NCBI GenBank assembly: GCA_028704125.1
Contig: JAQVLM010000045.1
Coordinates: 1-11,689 of the forward strand
Direction: 5' to 3'
Length of the DNA stretch: 11,689 bases
DNA from: Opitutales bacterium
GTDB lineage: Bacteria; Verrucomicrobiota; Verrucomicrobiia; Opitutales; JAFGAQ01
The position numbers and the translations under genes were made by a program. Below the pieces are notes generated by a model. The model saw only the letters and a program-made list of their open reading frames with translations, made no database searches and was not told where the DNA came from. Below, piece after piece: positions 1-9,277 of this stretch (the stretch's first letter is position 1; every line of letters begins with the position of its first letter).

Positions 1-310
1 CTGGACAGTCTTTACCAAGTGTAGCTCTTAGTGCTTCGCGATCAGCTTCCTCCCACAAGTCAGGGTATTGGGAGCTAAGTTCATCTATCTGAGGTTGAGC
101 TTTGCCCACTAGCCCCATGTAGAAATTATCCAAGGCACTTCTTCGTCCTGTCCTGATAAGCTTTCGGCAAAAACTTCTAAATCGGAGTGTTTCATGTGCG
201 TGCTCATCCATTTCGACCGAAAGGCGTATGTCGAAATCTGCATGGGAGAATCCTTCTGCTAAGCCTCCCGGCCCAGCGAAGAGATCGATTACGGGTAACT
301 CTGAATTCAC
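1..310 (-). CDS. drmMII: DNA (cytosine-5) methyltransferase, DISARM DrmMII-like; N-terminal part only, cut by window edge
   Basis: Seen: reading left from 310, the protein opens with GTG and within ten residues reaches PVIDLFAGPGGLAEGF, motif I (S-adenosylmethionine binding, FxGxGG type) of C5-cytosine methyltransferases. It is followed by an acidic motif II-like strand (RLSVEMDEHAHETLRFRSF) and a charged helical stretch. 103 codons are visible; the catalytic Pro-Cys motif IV and the target recognition domain lie beyond the left edge. The start is GTG at 310-308, sharing GTGA with the drmB stop; no ATG, GTG or TTG occurs upstream in this frame before a stop near 385, and there is no Shine-Dalgarno site, so translation is probably coupled to drmB. 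Family knowledge: class 2 DISARM carries an m5C methylase that modifies host DNA so that it is not attacked. The enzyme class is secure; the drmMII name rests on the adjacent drmA and drmB. Confidence 0.88.
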   Translation of the reverse strand, partial: MNSELPVIDLFAGPGGLAEGFSHADFDIRLSVEMDEHAHETLRFRSFCRKLIRTGRRSALDNFYMGLVGKAQPQIDELSSQYPDLWEEADREALRATLGKDCP

Positions 311-2256
311 GCGAAAAATCCAAGCATATTGTTTTTCGATCGAGATGCCACAATTGAGCGATCCAAAAACGAGTTGAAATGCTCACAGCTAGTTTCAGGT
401 AAAAGAGCGCAGCAATGGCATGCGGCAATGTTCAGGCCATCGATCCCCTGTCCACCATTTATCCCGCTTTCCGTGCAGACCGGGTCGGCCGAGCACCAGT
501 TGGCATCCTCGATGGCACCTTGTAGAATCCTTGAGAAATGCTCGGGTTCTCCCATCCGCACCAGCCCGCCCATACTTCCCTCGCTGTCTCCGGAAGCGGT
601 GTAGATCAGAATGCCGGCCATCCTAGATTTTGGATTATCGGACACGTAGAGGCGCTCGCGTAGGGATGCCGACCCATACCCACACTCGAATACAAGACGG
701 CGGATCAACAAGTGTGAGAGTGTATGAAGTAGCAGAAAGCGAGGGAGGATCATTCTTGACGGACGGCCCATACGGCGGGCAGCCGCAACCTCCCTGTTCT
801 GGAGTGGCTTGATGTGATTTTCAAGGGCACTGTCCTTCTCCCAGACCATTAGACGGTCCTCATTGAAGCGGATGAATATACCCTCACCATAGACGATCGA
901 ACAGGGAAGCCATTTCTCTTCGTCCTGCCGGGGGGGGGATCGCCAGAGGTGCGACTCAGGAAGGGGGGCACCATCGACGGACTGTGGCACTAGGCGGTTA
1001 AAACCCCGATACACCCGGGTTTCCCTGAACTTGTCGATCAGACTTATCCCGCCGATGATTTCCCGCAGGTTTTCCGGCAGCTTATCCACATCGGCGGTTC
1101 TGATTTCGAGCGGGTCTTCCTCGGCTGTAATCGGCTGGCGTGCCTCCTGCAGTTTTCGATACTCCGGGTAGCGGATAAGCTCCTCATCATTCAGACCATA
1201 CTGCCAAGAAAGGTCTTTTGAGGCTGACCCTCCGCCAAGTGCCTCGACAACCTCAGTTTCCGCGTATCCTTTAAGATCGGATGCATGGTTCTGCAGGAGA
1301 TTTTGTGCAATTTGTCCGACCGGAAGGCTCACGGTCTTCAACATCTTTATGTGGTTTCTGATGTCCGGGCGATCGAGCAGCTTCATGAGTTTATCGAGCT
1401 TCGAACCGTCATCCGAAGAGGGAATCCAGAGCGCGCTCTCGACCTGGGCGTAGTGCACGTTGGTTGCATTGATCAGGACCGCTCGCAGTGGCCGTGTGCA
1501 GCTATTGCCGGGTTGCGATTTTTGCTCGCCCAGCCAGACGCGCCCGCCCTGGCAAAGAAATTCCGGACAGGATCCTGATGTCTCACTTTCCGACATTTCA
1601 GCCAGCAGAATGCTTGAAAGTGTGGTAGAGCCACGCTGTCCCACAGAATCCGAAGCTTCACTGTCGGCAGGCTTTGCACTCATGATTCCAGCCAGAGTCC
1701 GCTTCTTACCGCACTTCTTGCAGCTTACGGAAATATCATCAAGCGAGCCTGAGCCGCCGGCCTTGTAGTAGATCGGGCATGTTTGCCCGGCGCATTCCGG
1801 GTTTTCTTCGCGGCGGAGCCATTCCTTCCAAGGGAAGTCCTGAAGGTGACCATGGTCGCAAACAGCGGCAAAGCGGACTTGTCTCATAGTTTCGTCATTG
1901 CAAGCTGCATCCGGGCATCTTGCCTCACCGTCCATACCGAGGGGCCGCTGCTCCATGCGGTTACAGCGGGGACAGACATACCATGTCGGGAAACGAAAGA
2001 GGGGTATTTCGAGCTTCGACTGGTCCTTCATTTCCGTTTCCGGTCCGGGAGGCAGGCGGAAATGGTTTACGCCAAGCTTTTCCTGGAGGCGTGGTTCCCA
2101 GCGTTTGACAGCTTGCAACTGCTGCGGAGTTGCACCGCGATACCAGTAATCAAGTCCTGCCGTGACCACCGCCTTCGACCCCTTGAGCACGTGTATGGCA
2201 CCCACGCCAAAGGGCGCGATCAGCTGGTTGCGGCGTAATGTAGGTTGGAAGCTCAT
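307..2256 (-). CDS. drmB: DISARM protein DrmB (DUF1998 domain)
   Basis: 649 aa from the ATG at 2256. Seen: the N-terminus MSFQPTLRRNQLIAPFGVGA is the typical DrmB opening. Putative zinc ligands are C95/C98 (VCPRCN), C114/C119 and C179/C182 (CKKC). A C-terminal DUF1998 domain spans about residues 505-625, with HTLSHLL (511-517) and a Cys-rich end containing C588, C594, C613, C615, C616 and C624. The frame is open 82 codons further upstream, but those codons overlap the end of drmA and lack family-like sequence, so the start at 2256, 43 bp after the drmA stop, is preferred; its Shine-Dalgarno is weak. Family knowledge: DrmB partners the DrmA helicase in the DISARM core and has no established enzymatic activity of its own. 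The gene contains a C9 homopolymer at residues 440-443 that preserves the frame here. It overlaps drmMII by 4 bp. Confidence 0.92.
   Translation of the reverse strand: MSFQPTLRRNQLIAPFGVGAIHVLKGSKAVVTAGLDYWYRGATPQQLQAVKRWEPRLQEKLGVNHFRLPPGPETEMKDQSKLEIPLFRFPTWYVCPRCNRMEQRPLGMDGEARCPDAACNDETMRQVRFAAVCDHGHLQDFPWKEWLRREENPECAGQTCPIYYKAGGSGSLDDISVSCKKCGKKRTLAGIMSAKPADSEASDSVGQRGSTTLSSILLAEMSESETSGSCPEFLCQGGRVWLGEQKSQPGNSCTRPLRAVLINATNVHYAQVESALWIPSSDDGSKLDKLMKLLDRPDIRNHIKMLKTVSLPVGQIAQNLLQNHASDLKGYAETEVVEALGGGSASKDLSWQYGLNDEELIRYPEYRKLQEARQPITAEEDPLEIRTADVDKLPENLREIIGGISLIDKFRETRVYRGFNRLVPQSVDGAPLPESHLWRSPPRQDEEKWLPCSIVYGEGIFIRFNEDRLMVWEKDSALENHIKPLQNREVAAARRMGRPSRMILPRFLLLHTLSHLLIRRLVFECGYGSASLRERLYVSDNPKSRMAGILIYTASGDSEGSMGGLVRMGEPEHFSRILQGAIEDANWCSADPVCTESGINGGQGIDGLNIAACHCCALLPETSCEHFNSFLDRSIVASRSKNNMLGFFA
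930..938 (-). repeat. C9 mononucleotide tract inside drmB
   Basis: Nine consecutive C on the coding (minus) strand, codons for Ser-Pro-Pro-Arg at about residues 440-443 of DrmB. The frame is intact in this copy. Gain or loss of one base would truncate DrmB before the DUF1998 domain. Slippage is inferred, not shown. Confidence 0.9.
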
Positions 2257-2299
2257 TTTTAGTTCAACAGCGTCGGGAATGGTTAGGCTAAGCGTGCAA

Positions 2300-5200
2300 T
2301 CAGGGTTCGGGGATAATCGCCGCAAGGCATTCGGCATCAACCCCCCGCATACTGGATGGAGTCTGCCATACGAAGGGGAGCCATTTGGTTCTGCAGGGTG
2401 CCCCGTAAAAACGCAGCAGTGGCATATCTCCGGATTCATCGGAAAGGTCTGAGTTTGTCCAGCAGACTGCCAGTTGTTTCCCACCCGTGGTAGTGACTGC
2501 ATCCCATTCGTCGGTCCTGCGCTTCAACACCCTATCGAAAACCGTCAGGGTTTGGGCGCATGTGGTTGCGTCGTGCCTGTAAAGTAGACGGATCCTCTCA
2601 CGCATTGTATCACCGAATTCCTGCAGTGATTTTCGGGCTTCGCTGGCTGCGGGCTTGAACTCGCGCGGGTCGTTCTGCTGGTCCACCGGGATGCGGTTTC
2701 GGATCCAAGCCAGAAAGGCTCCATGGAGGGCTCTTTCCAGTAACTGCACTGTAAATGGCGTCACACTGGAGGGCTCGACCTGGGCATACAATCGACTGTG
2801 GTAATCCTTGAAATGCTCAAAGTGTGAGAGGTCACGAGCCTTTCGGTGATCGTAGGCCATGGCGACTAGGCCGGGTATTTCACGGCCTACGCGGCCGGTT
2901 GCCTGGATATACTGTGCGGTATTTTTCGGTTGTCCGGAGACCGCCATCATGGCGAGCCGGGGCACGTCGACACCGACTTCGATAATGTTGGAGGCAAGAC
3001 AGGCATCGACTACTTTCCTGTCCTTCGGATACTTGCGCTCAAGTGCCTTCAGCGCAGCGGGGATCTCGCTGTTTTCGAGGCGGCCCGTAAGTTCCAGAAC
3101 GTGGTTGAGGAATCTCCGCTCTTTTCCGGGTGTCCAGCGGTTCCGTAAATCAGCCAAACGTTCGGGAATGTCCGCTCCGAACAAGGTCAGCCCGGCACCC
3201 AATTCGCGGAGGGCGTTGTAAAATACCAACAGAGTAAACCACGGATCCCGTTCCTCTTCCGGCAGTAGACTCGCTGCGGCAAGAAGCGCGGAGAACACGC
3301 GAACGTTAACCGTAAGTCCGGAACCGTAACCCCGCGCTAGGATACCCAGATACATTCTTCCGGGTTTGACTTTTCCCTTGTCCGGACCCTCTGTGATACG
3401 GTCATAAGTGGCGAAGAAGGAATCGTCGGCATTCAGTCCGGGCGGCGGGAAAACAGCAACCTGCTCCCTTGCATACAGATCCCGGATCTGTCGTGTTGAG
3501 GCCCGTGTCGTAGCGGTGGAAGCAACCAGTTTGGGGCGTATAACAGAATCATCGAGTTTGCTGCGTCTTGTGCAGAGCTCCTCGATGACTCCTTCGTAGA
3601 GGCCGACCATGGAGCCGAGTGGTCCGGTGATAAGGTGCAGCTCGTCCTGGATAATCAAACCCGGAGGATCGACCTCGTGTCGACCCTTGGAATCTATTCC
3701 AAATATCGAACGCCCTTCATGCTTCCAGGCCAACATCGCAAACTTGTCGACTGTGCCAATAATCAGGGATGGCGGGTTCTTATAGAGCTCCTCATCCACA
3801 ACCTCAACGGGAAGTTCCTGATGGTAGTCGCAATCCGGGTCCGGACAGTGAAGGAGAATTCTCCTGTCGGCACAGGTGCCGGTTGAGCGTAATCCATGTA
3901 ACACGTAATTCTGATCCCTTTTGACGGGGTTCTTCTTGGGCCCTATCTCCGAGCCGCACCAGGGGCAGCGGAGCATGACGTGCTGATATTTCCTGGGGCC
4001 ATGCTTCCTAGTGTCATTATAGGCTTCTATCGACTGTGCATTGGAATTTGGAGTTGTGCCACCACCGACCCAGATACCAATGCGGAAGGGCAACTCACCC
4101 AGCACGGCTTCCGTCGCCTCATTGTTTTCCCGGATGCGGATTTTCTCAAGAGCACAGATCAAACCCGCCGCTCTCTGAAACTGTTGGGAGGTCAGGAGGC
4201 GAAGGGTGTATCGCATCAAAACCCCTGTTCCGTGGTTGTCCGGGTCCTGCAGACGCCTTGCGATCAGATAGAATGCGGCTGCTCCCAGATAGGCCTCAGT
4301 CTTCCCTCCGCCTGTTGGAAACCAGATCAGGTCTGCAATCCCACGGTCCGTATCGTTGCTGTCCCACAGTCCGGGTATGCTCATGAGCAGGAAGGCGATC
4401 TGAAAAGCACGCCAGCTCCGTTCGGATGCCTTTTCATGTTGAAGGGTGGGGAGACTGATCTCATCACTCCACTTCATCCGCTGGTTCTCATAGGAGATTT
4501 CCCTGAGCGGGAAACGGCCGGAGATCTGTTGCAGCAGGATGGCCTCATTGGCGAGGCGAAAGGCCAGCGCGGCCTGGTCGTTATTCTGAAGAAGGTTCAG
4601 CCCTTTTCTTATGCGTGCAGAGCACTCTTTTGCTTTATTGACGTGTTCTATGGCTGCCGCCGCATACGCTCCCTCAAGCAGGGCAATCCGTTCCTCCTGG
4701 CTTTTTATCCATTCACCATAGAGTTTCGCCATCTCCTGAAGAGGTGCCATCCATTCGCCTTCTGCCTTGGCCAGCGGAAGCATCGCTATGGAAAGTCTCT
4801 GCCCGGCCTTGGGGTGTTGATCCGGGTATAACAGGTCGGGTGTGACCGGTGGTGTTTCATGAAAGGGGAACGGCTCGGCAATTACCTTCGCGGCATAAGG
4901 GGTTCCTTCCTCTGCCTCCCAGTCTCCGGCGCAGCCATGACCCATGGCAAACGCGTGGCTGGTCCGGTATAGCAATGAGAGCGATTGTTCCTCTGGATCG
5001 CTGCCGCCACTCGTTCGAGGAAGAGGCAGGAATACCCTCGTATCCGCTTTCTCCGGAGAGACGGTAAAGCGGCTCTGAAAAAGAATCTCTTCTTCCTTCG
5101 CCCGTATTCCTGCTTCGGTATCATTGACGATTGTCACCGTCACTATTCTTGCGGAATCAGGAAAACCGCTAACCGATTCGGGAACCCTTCTTACTCTAAC

Positions 5201-6004
5201 GTCAGTCTTGAGTTTGATCGGTTGGAACTCACTGATCTTCTCATGTTCAAGTTCAACAGTATACTGGCGGGTCAGGTTTGCGTCGGCAGGGTCAAAATGC
5301 AGGCTGGCCTTTGCCGGAATCCTTACCCAGATCCGCTTTCTGAAAGGCTCGCCATCTTTGTCTTTTCGGCGGACAAAAATGTCCATACCTCTGTAGCGTG
5401 CTGCCGAGAAATCAACTCTCAATGGTCCGGATTCGGCTTCCGCTACAAACGTTATTCCCATGCTTCGGGGGCGGCGAATTCTTGCCAAGCCAAGCGCATC
5501 TGTATCGCTTTCGTCAGTTGTTGCTTCATCAAGCGACCTGATTCCTGCAGCCAGTTCCTGCCCCCGTTTTAGCCGCATTTTGGACTCTTTTTGCTCATCA
5601 ACAGAACTATCCTCCGGAAGCACAGCATTCGTCTCGGCGGTCTCTTCGGACAGGTCGCACTCAGGAGAATTGACGTCGGTTGCGGGTTCACCGTCGCTTT
5701 CCCTTGGGAAAAGCAATGCTACTCCGTAGCGTTTGGAGGGTGGTTCATCCTTCAGGATCTCCTCTCCTGTCGATTTCCGCACATGCCGTTTCTCAATGCT
5801 GATTGTTCTTTTGCTCTTATCCGTAAACTCGAGGTAGTAATCCTCATGGTTAATCTGCATCCCCGGAATAGGCTCCAACTCCTCGCTTTGTCCGTAAAGG
5901 TCGTTTTTCCAGCCCGGGAAACGCCCCGGGCCATGGATCTCCCCGGCAAGGGCTGAAGCCATCCATTCTCTGTTCTTCAGGTGTGTTGTCAGGGAAGAGT
6001 TCAT
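2300..6004 (-). CDS. drmA: DISARM helicase DrmA
   Basis: 1234 aa, a superfamily 2-type helicase and the core motor of DISARM. Seen: a long N-terminal region (about 1-540) begins with REWMASALAGEIHGPGRF and has an acidic stretch near 103-168. Walker A is WFPTGGGKTEAYLG (561-574). An insert around 680-725 carries putative zinc ligands (CPWC at 680-683, CPDPDC at 720-725). The Walker B/DExH motif is QDELHL (786-791), followed by motif III STATTR (829-834). The second RecA-like lobe has ASNIIEVGVDVPRLAM (1004-1019) and motif VI QATGRVGR (1034-1041) with its arginine fingers. All key ATPase residues are present, so the protein should be active. The start ATG at 6004 shares ATGA with the stop of the upstream NERD gene; AAGGA lies 12 nt upstream. 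Family knowledge: DrmA acts with DrmB on incoming unmodified DNA in the cytoplasm. Confidence 0.93.
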   Translation of the reverse strand: MNSSLTTHLKNREWMASALAGEIHGPGRFPGWKNDLYGQSEELEPIPGMQINHEDYYLEFTDKSKRTISIEKRHVRKSTGEEILKDEPPSKRYGVALLFPRESDGEPATDVNSPECDLSEETAETNAVLPEDSSVDEQKESKMRLKRGQELAAGIRSLDEATTDESDTDALGLARIRRPRSMGITFVAEAESGPLRVDFSAARYRGMDIFVRRKDKDGEPFRKRIWVRIPAKASLHFDPADANLTRQYTVELEHEKISEFQPIKLKTDVRVRRVPESVSGFPDSARIVTVTIVNDTEAGIRAKEEEILFQSRFTVSPEKADTRVFLPLPRTSGGSDPEEQSLSLLYRTSHAFAMGHGCAGDWEAEEGTPYAAKVIAEPFPFHETPPVTPDLLYPDQHPKAGQRLSIAMLPLAKAEGEWMAPLQEMAKLYGEWIKSQEERIALLEGAYAAAAIEHVNKAKECSARIRKGLNLLQNNDQAALAFRLANEAILLQQISGRFPLREISYENQRMKWSDEISLPTLQHEKASERSWRAFQIAFLLMSIPGLWDSNDTDRGIADLIWFPTGGGKTEAYLGAAAFYLIARRLQDPDNHGTGVLMRYTLRLLTSQQFQRAAGLICALEKIRIRENNEATEAVLGELPFRIGIWVGGGTTPNSNAQSIEAYNDTRKHGPRKYQHVMLRCPWCGSEIGPKKNPVKRDQNYVLHGLRSTGTCADRRILLHCPDPDCDYHQELPVEVVDEELYKNPPSLIIGTVDKFAMLAWKHEGRSIFGIDSKGRHEVDPPGLIIQDELHLITGPLGSMVGLYEGVIEELCTRRSKLDDSVIRPKLVASTATTRASTRQIRDLYAREQVAVFPPPGLNADDSFFATYDRITEGPDKGKVKPGRMYLGILARGYGSGLTVNVRVFSALLAAASLLPEEERDPWFTLLVFYNALRELGAGLTLFGADIPERLADLRNRWTPGKERRFLNHVLELTGRLENSEIPAALKALERKYPKDRKVVDACLASNIIEVGVDVPRLAMMAVSGQPKNTAQYIQATGRVGREIPGLVAMAYDHRKARDLSHFEHFKDYHSRLYAQVEPSSVTPFTVQLLERALHGAFLAWIRNRIPVDQQNDPREFKPAASEARKSLQEFGDTMRERIRLLYRHDATTCAQTLTVFDRVLKRRTDEWDAVTTTGGKQLAVCWTNSDLSDESGDMPLLRFYGAPCRTKWLPFVWQTPSSMRGVDAECLAAIIPEP

Positions 6005-7710
6005 GAGAAACAGGATTCCTTGATTCTTTGTTGCAGTGAATTTTTGCAGAGTAACGCCAGTCGATGCAAGGCCCGGGACATTCCAACGTATAGAAGGTCA
6101 TAATCCCTCGCGGTCTCCAGGCTACAAATATCGGTTAGTATTACTGCTGAAGCTTCCAATCCTTTGAATGCGTGGATAGTGGAAAAGGCCAGCGTCTGCT
6201 GACCAATTGAATACTCTTTCACTCTTCCTTTCCACTCCGGTGTTTTGTTGAGGGCCTGTGCGAGGCAGAAATCACGTTGAGGTGACAGCAGAATGATTTC
6301 AGAGGCCTTGAAACCTTCAGCCAGAAAGCCATTCAAAAGACCAATGACATGCCTTACCTGTTCTTCCTCGTCCTCATAAAAAAGCAATTCCGGATCATGA
6401 CGCGTATCTTCGCGCAAGACTCTTGAATACCCGGGTTTCAGACGGGCATGTAGGGTTAATGCTGCCGATATCTCCTGAGTATTCCGGCAGTTCTCGGAGA
6501 GTTTTTGAAGGGCACAACGCTCATCGATGTGTTCCTGATAAAATTCTCTCATTCCAACAGCTCCCTGAGCGTAGATATCCTGTCGGTCAAAATCTCCGAA
6601 CATATTCCAACGACCTTTCTGTAAGCCCCCCTTGAGAAGCTGGTCGAAGATGTCCAGATAGGTGTCAAGGAATAGATCCTGCGCTTCATCCAAAACCAAG
6701 AGATCCAAAAAGCCGGAAGGCATGCCTGGCGCAGTAAGTTTTCCGATGCAATGCTCCGGAAGAATACGGTTCCAGAAAGCGGGGTCATGGATTTGTCCGG
6801 TTGATGGCTTGATTCCACTGAAATCAAGCATCCATGAATGAAATGTGCCTACCCGGATGCCTTCATCGATTGCCGAGCATTCCTTTGAAAGGGATTTTCC
6901 GAGGAGTCTGTTGAAGCAAAAGAAGCCGACAACAGAACCCGGGGTGGATGCCTTTTCCCTGCGGACAACCTCAATGGCAAGGGTCGTCTTTCCGGTTCCA
7001 GCCAGCCCCGAAACGAGCAACCGGGAATTGCTGCCCGCCTCATCAAGTATGCGAAACTGTTGTTCGGTGCATCGTATTAGTCCGTCCTCGAGTTGTTTGC
7101 GCCTTTGAATGGGGCTGGCAAGCACTTCAAACCTTGGTCGCAACATCTGTGCAATCTTTTCAAGCCTATCCTTGGAAGCATCCACCCCGTCTCGCATCCA
7201 CGGAAGATTCTTTGAGGCGAAATATTCGCGCGCTGTCTGAATGATTTTGAGGAGATTCTCTGAAATCGTTCTGGCATGGAAGCTTTGTTTGTCCAATACC
7301 TGCCATGCATGCCACTCGGGGGAGGCAACTTGAAAAGGGGCGCTTGTGAAAATGACGGCGGAAACGATAGGCAAGGACCATGAAAGCCCTCTTTGGTCAA
7401 GGTATTTCCTGATAGAATGAAGCGCTTCGGAAGCTTGTTTGAATGGACCTCTTTCAGAATGTTTTCCTCCAAGCCACCATCCCTGTTCAGTGTAGAGAAC
7501 ACTGTTGTGCGATTTGACCTCTACGACAATCACCCCCTCGTCGGGAATGAGGACAACAAAATCCGCCTCTCCTTGGGCAGCATGCACATGATCCGCAATA
7601 TCGAGACTGTGGAGAACTATCCAGTTGCGTGCCCCGACATCGCATTCCAACATGCGAAACACCTCCCTTTCGCCAGGCGGAGAAGAAACCGGGCAAAAGG
7701 CTGGCAACAT
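6001..7710 (-). CDS. NERD nuclease-like domain fused to UvrD-like SF1 helicase
   Basis: 569 aa. Seen: a NERD (nuclease-related) domain at about residues 13-125 with the PD-(D/E)xK-like pattern GEADFVVL (D50) and VVEVKS (E64, K66). It is followed by an SF1 helicase: Walker A SGLAGTGKTT (234-243), Walker B LVLDEAQD (338-345), motif III GDFDRQDIY (372-380), ENCRNTQEI (406-414), motif V STIHAFKGLEA (510-520) and motif VI YVGMSRA (541-547). The frame opens 44 codons earlier inside the preceding gene, but GGGAGGT at 7723-7717 sits 6 nt before the ATG at 7710, and the NERD fold begins right after it, so that start is chosen. The preceding gene ends 28 bp upstream, and the stop overlaps the drmA start. 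Family knowledge: such proteins occur in DNA repair and defence islands, but this is not one of the canonical DISARM genes. Inference: an accessory nuclease/helicase effector of this locus. Confidence 0.87.
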   Translation of the reverse strand: MLPAFCPVSSPPGEREVFRMLECDVGARNWIVLHSLDIADHVHAAQGEADFVVLIPDEGVIVVEVKSHNSVLYTEQGWWLGGKHSERGPFKQASEALHSIRKYLDQRGLSWSLPIVSAVIFTSAPFQVASPEWHAWQVLDKQSFHARTISENLLKIIQTAREYFASKNLPWMRDGVDASKDRLEKIAQMLRPRFEVLASPIQRRKQLEDGLIRCTEQQFRILDEAGSNSRLLVSGLAGTGKTTLAIEVVRREKASTPGSVVGFFCFNRLLGKSLSKECSAIDEGIRVGTFHSWMLDFSGIKPSTGQIHDPAFWNRILPEHCIGKLTAPGMPSGFLDLLVLDEAQDLFLDTYLDIFDQLLKGGLQKGRWNMFGDFDRQDIYAQGAVGMREFYQEHIDERCALQKLSENCRNTQEISAALTLHARLKPGYSRVLREDTRHDPELLFYEDEEEQVRHVIGLLNGFLAEGFKASEIILLSPQRDFCLAQALNKTPEWKGRVKEYSIGQQTLAFSTIHAFKGLEASAVILTDICSLETARDYDLLYVGMSRALHRLALLCKNSLQQRIKESCFS

Positions 7711-7716
7711 TCGCGC

Positions 7717-7723
7717 ACCTCCC
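7717..7723 (-). promoter_or_regulatory. Ribosome binding site of the NERD-helicase gene
   Basis: GGGAGGT lies 6 nt upstream of the ATG at 7710. It decides the start against an in-frame ATG at 7746 (8-bp overlap with the previous stop) and the longer open frame to 7842, neither of which has a comparable site. Confidence 0.75.
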
Positions 7724-7738
7724 GAAGATGTGGATGGA

Positions 7739-9277
7739 TTACTCATCCATTTCAAGCAATTCGCCTTCCAACTCTTCGGGTATCTCCTCAACAACCCCTC
7801 GCTCCTCGATGATGAAAATGGTTTTTGCCGGGCCATTTCCATGTTTGACCTCCATCACTCCATGAGTGAATACACTTCGTAGGTCCTGTCCTTCCAGGTT
7901 TTCCCGCAGTCTTCGCTGGAGTTGGGCTCCGGCACTTTGATGTGCCCCCCGCAGTTTTTGGATTCCGTCAACAATGCTTGTGTATTGGGACTCGAGGCCA
8001 ATCAGTTTCAGAAGTGCAACCAAATCGGAGTCCAAATTCTCCATACCAAGACTTCTTGGATTTGCCCAGTTTCTGACATTCGCCGCAGAAGCCTTCGTTG
8101 CTCCATAGTGTGCGAGGCGGACAACGACTTCATCAATGCCGTGCCTTTCGATTTCACGAATCAGAGCATTTTTCCAAACTGATTGAAGCTCTCTGATCTG
8201 CTTGGAATGCGGCAGAATCATATCTGCCACAACTGGTATCATATCGCCACCACCATGGGTCGTCATTAGTATCAGGTCTTCGGGTTCCAGATCCTTGACA
8301 TCCACCTTCTCCACTGCCGCACACCTCGGAATTCCTCCAACATTATTAACTAGAACTGTCCACACTTTGGAATCAGTCCTGAGATAGGTTCCCCGTTTGT
8401 TTCCAAACTTGAATGGCACGGCTTCAATCACGCTCCCGGACTCCCAGACACGCGATACAGAAGACCTTTTGAACACTAGCCTCCCCCCCTGATTTGACAA
8501 CAAAGTCTCAAAGGAATATGGGTCGTCCTCGGATGTCGGTTTCTGGGTACCGGAGATGGGGATCATTACACTATCATCAAACCCTGAAAGTCTTATTTCC
8601 CCCGAAAACTCATGGGCGCAACCAATAATGAATATTTTGCGAGCGGCCGGCGACCTGAGCAGATATTCTTCATTTCTGAGGGAAAACATCCATGGAGGAC
8701 CAAATAGGAATATGCGATCACCTCGCTGGCGTTCTCTGAGGTATGATGGCTTCACGATCTCACTAAGGTCTGAATCCGGGATATGGCGGATACTATTCCG
8801 GAATTCTTCCCAAAGCATCAAATCCCTTAGCACAAAGAGAATTTTGCAGTTATTACGGAATCCTTTCGGCAATAAAGCCAAGACTTCCGTCAGTATAGGG
8901 TTTGTATCGATGCTGGAGATTCTTTTCATGCCTTCCAGAAGCTCCTTGTAACTTTCCCGCACGCTTGGGTCGACGCTACATACCCGATGCTGCAATTTCT
9001 TGAGAGTTTGTTGTCCTCCGCGGTCATTCAGAAGATGGTTTATCAACCACGAAGGACTACAAGGAGTCCTGGCGAGCTTCGCATGAACAGTGCAGAAAAA
9101 GACCGATGCTTTTTCCCAATCCTCATGCATTGCACCACGCTTGACCGCACTCATGAAGCGTCGTCTGGCAAAGTTGAAATCAGCGAGTTCCGGAAAGTCC
9201 ACACGGCGCGTTTGGATACCCTTTGTCAGGACGGCGTTCGCGTCGTTGTATGCAACGGTGCATTCTTCGAAAGTCAT
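7739..9277 (-). CDS. DrmE-like protein, C-terminal part (second half of a split DrmE)
   Basis: 512 aa from the ATG at 9277. Seen: a helical N-terminal half, then KILFVLRDLMLWEEFR (145-160) and RIFLFGPPWMF (188-198) followed by LLRSPAARKIFIIG (206-219). These resemble alternating strands and helices of a degenerate P-loop or helicase-like fold, without a clear Walker motif. The C-terminal part carries VDVKDLEPEDLILMTT (325-340), GGGDMIPVVADMIL (342-355) and VRNWANP (401-407), and ends in a Glu-rich tail. From memory of the family, these C-terminal blocks resemble those of DrmE, a class 2 DISARM protein of unknown mechanism; this could not be checked. The ATG shares ATGA with the stop of the upstream gene. 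The frame is also open 35 codons back to a TTG at 9382, so a frameshifted single drmE is an alternative. No Shine-Dalgarno is seen. The drmE assignment is moderate. Confidence 0.72.
   Translation of the reverse strand: MTFEECTVAYNDANAVLTKGIQTRRVDFPELADFNFARRRFMSAVKRGAMHEDWEKASVFFCTVHAKLARTPCSPSWLINHLLNDRGGQQTLKKLQHRVCSVDPSVRESYKELLEGMKRISSIDTNPILTEVLALLPKGFRNNCKILFVLRDLMLWEEFRNSIRHIPDSDLSEIVKPSYLRERQRGDRIFLFGPPWMFSLRNEEYLLRSPAARKIFIIGCAHEFSGEIRLSGFDDSVMIPISGTQKPTSEDDPYSFETLLSNQGGRLVFKRSSVSRVWESGSVIEAVPFKFGNKRGTYLRTDSKVWTVLVNNVGGIPRCAAVEKVDVKDLEPEDLILMTTHGGGDMIPVVADMILPHSKQIRELQSVWKNALIREIERHGIDEVVVRLAHYGATKASAANVRNWANPRSLGMENLDSDLVALLKLIGLESQYTSIVDGIQKLRGAHQSAGAQLQRRLRENLEGQDLRSVFTHGVMEVKHGNGPAKTIFIIEERGVVEEIPEELEGELLEMDE
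8485..8491 (-). repeat. G7 tract (coding strand) in the DrmE-like C-terminal gene
   Basis: Seven G on the coding strand, falling in the Gln-Gly-Gly-Arg codons near residues 263-266 of the 512-aa protein. It is shorter than the C8 and C9 tracts elsewhere in the operon and probably stable. Confidence 0.7.

Noticed and set aside
2257..2502. 82-codon upstream extension of drmB
   Set aside because: It is antiphase to the drmA C-terminus, and the family N-terminus starts at the ATG at 2256.
3980..4831. Plus-strand open frame of 283 codons
   Set aside because: It lies entirely opposite the drmA helicase region, whose motifs are unmistakable; it has no recognisable domain and is a shadow.
7711..7842. 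44-codon upstream extension of the NERD-helicase gene
   Set aside because: It overlaps the end of the preceding gene in another frame and lacks NERD-like sequence; the ATG at 7710 has an excellent Shine-Dalgarno.
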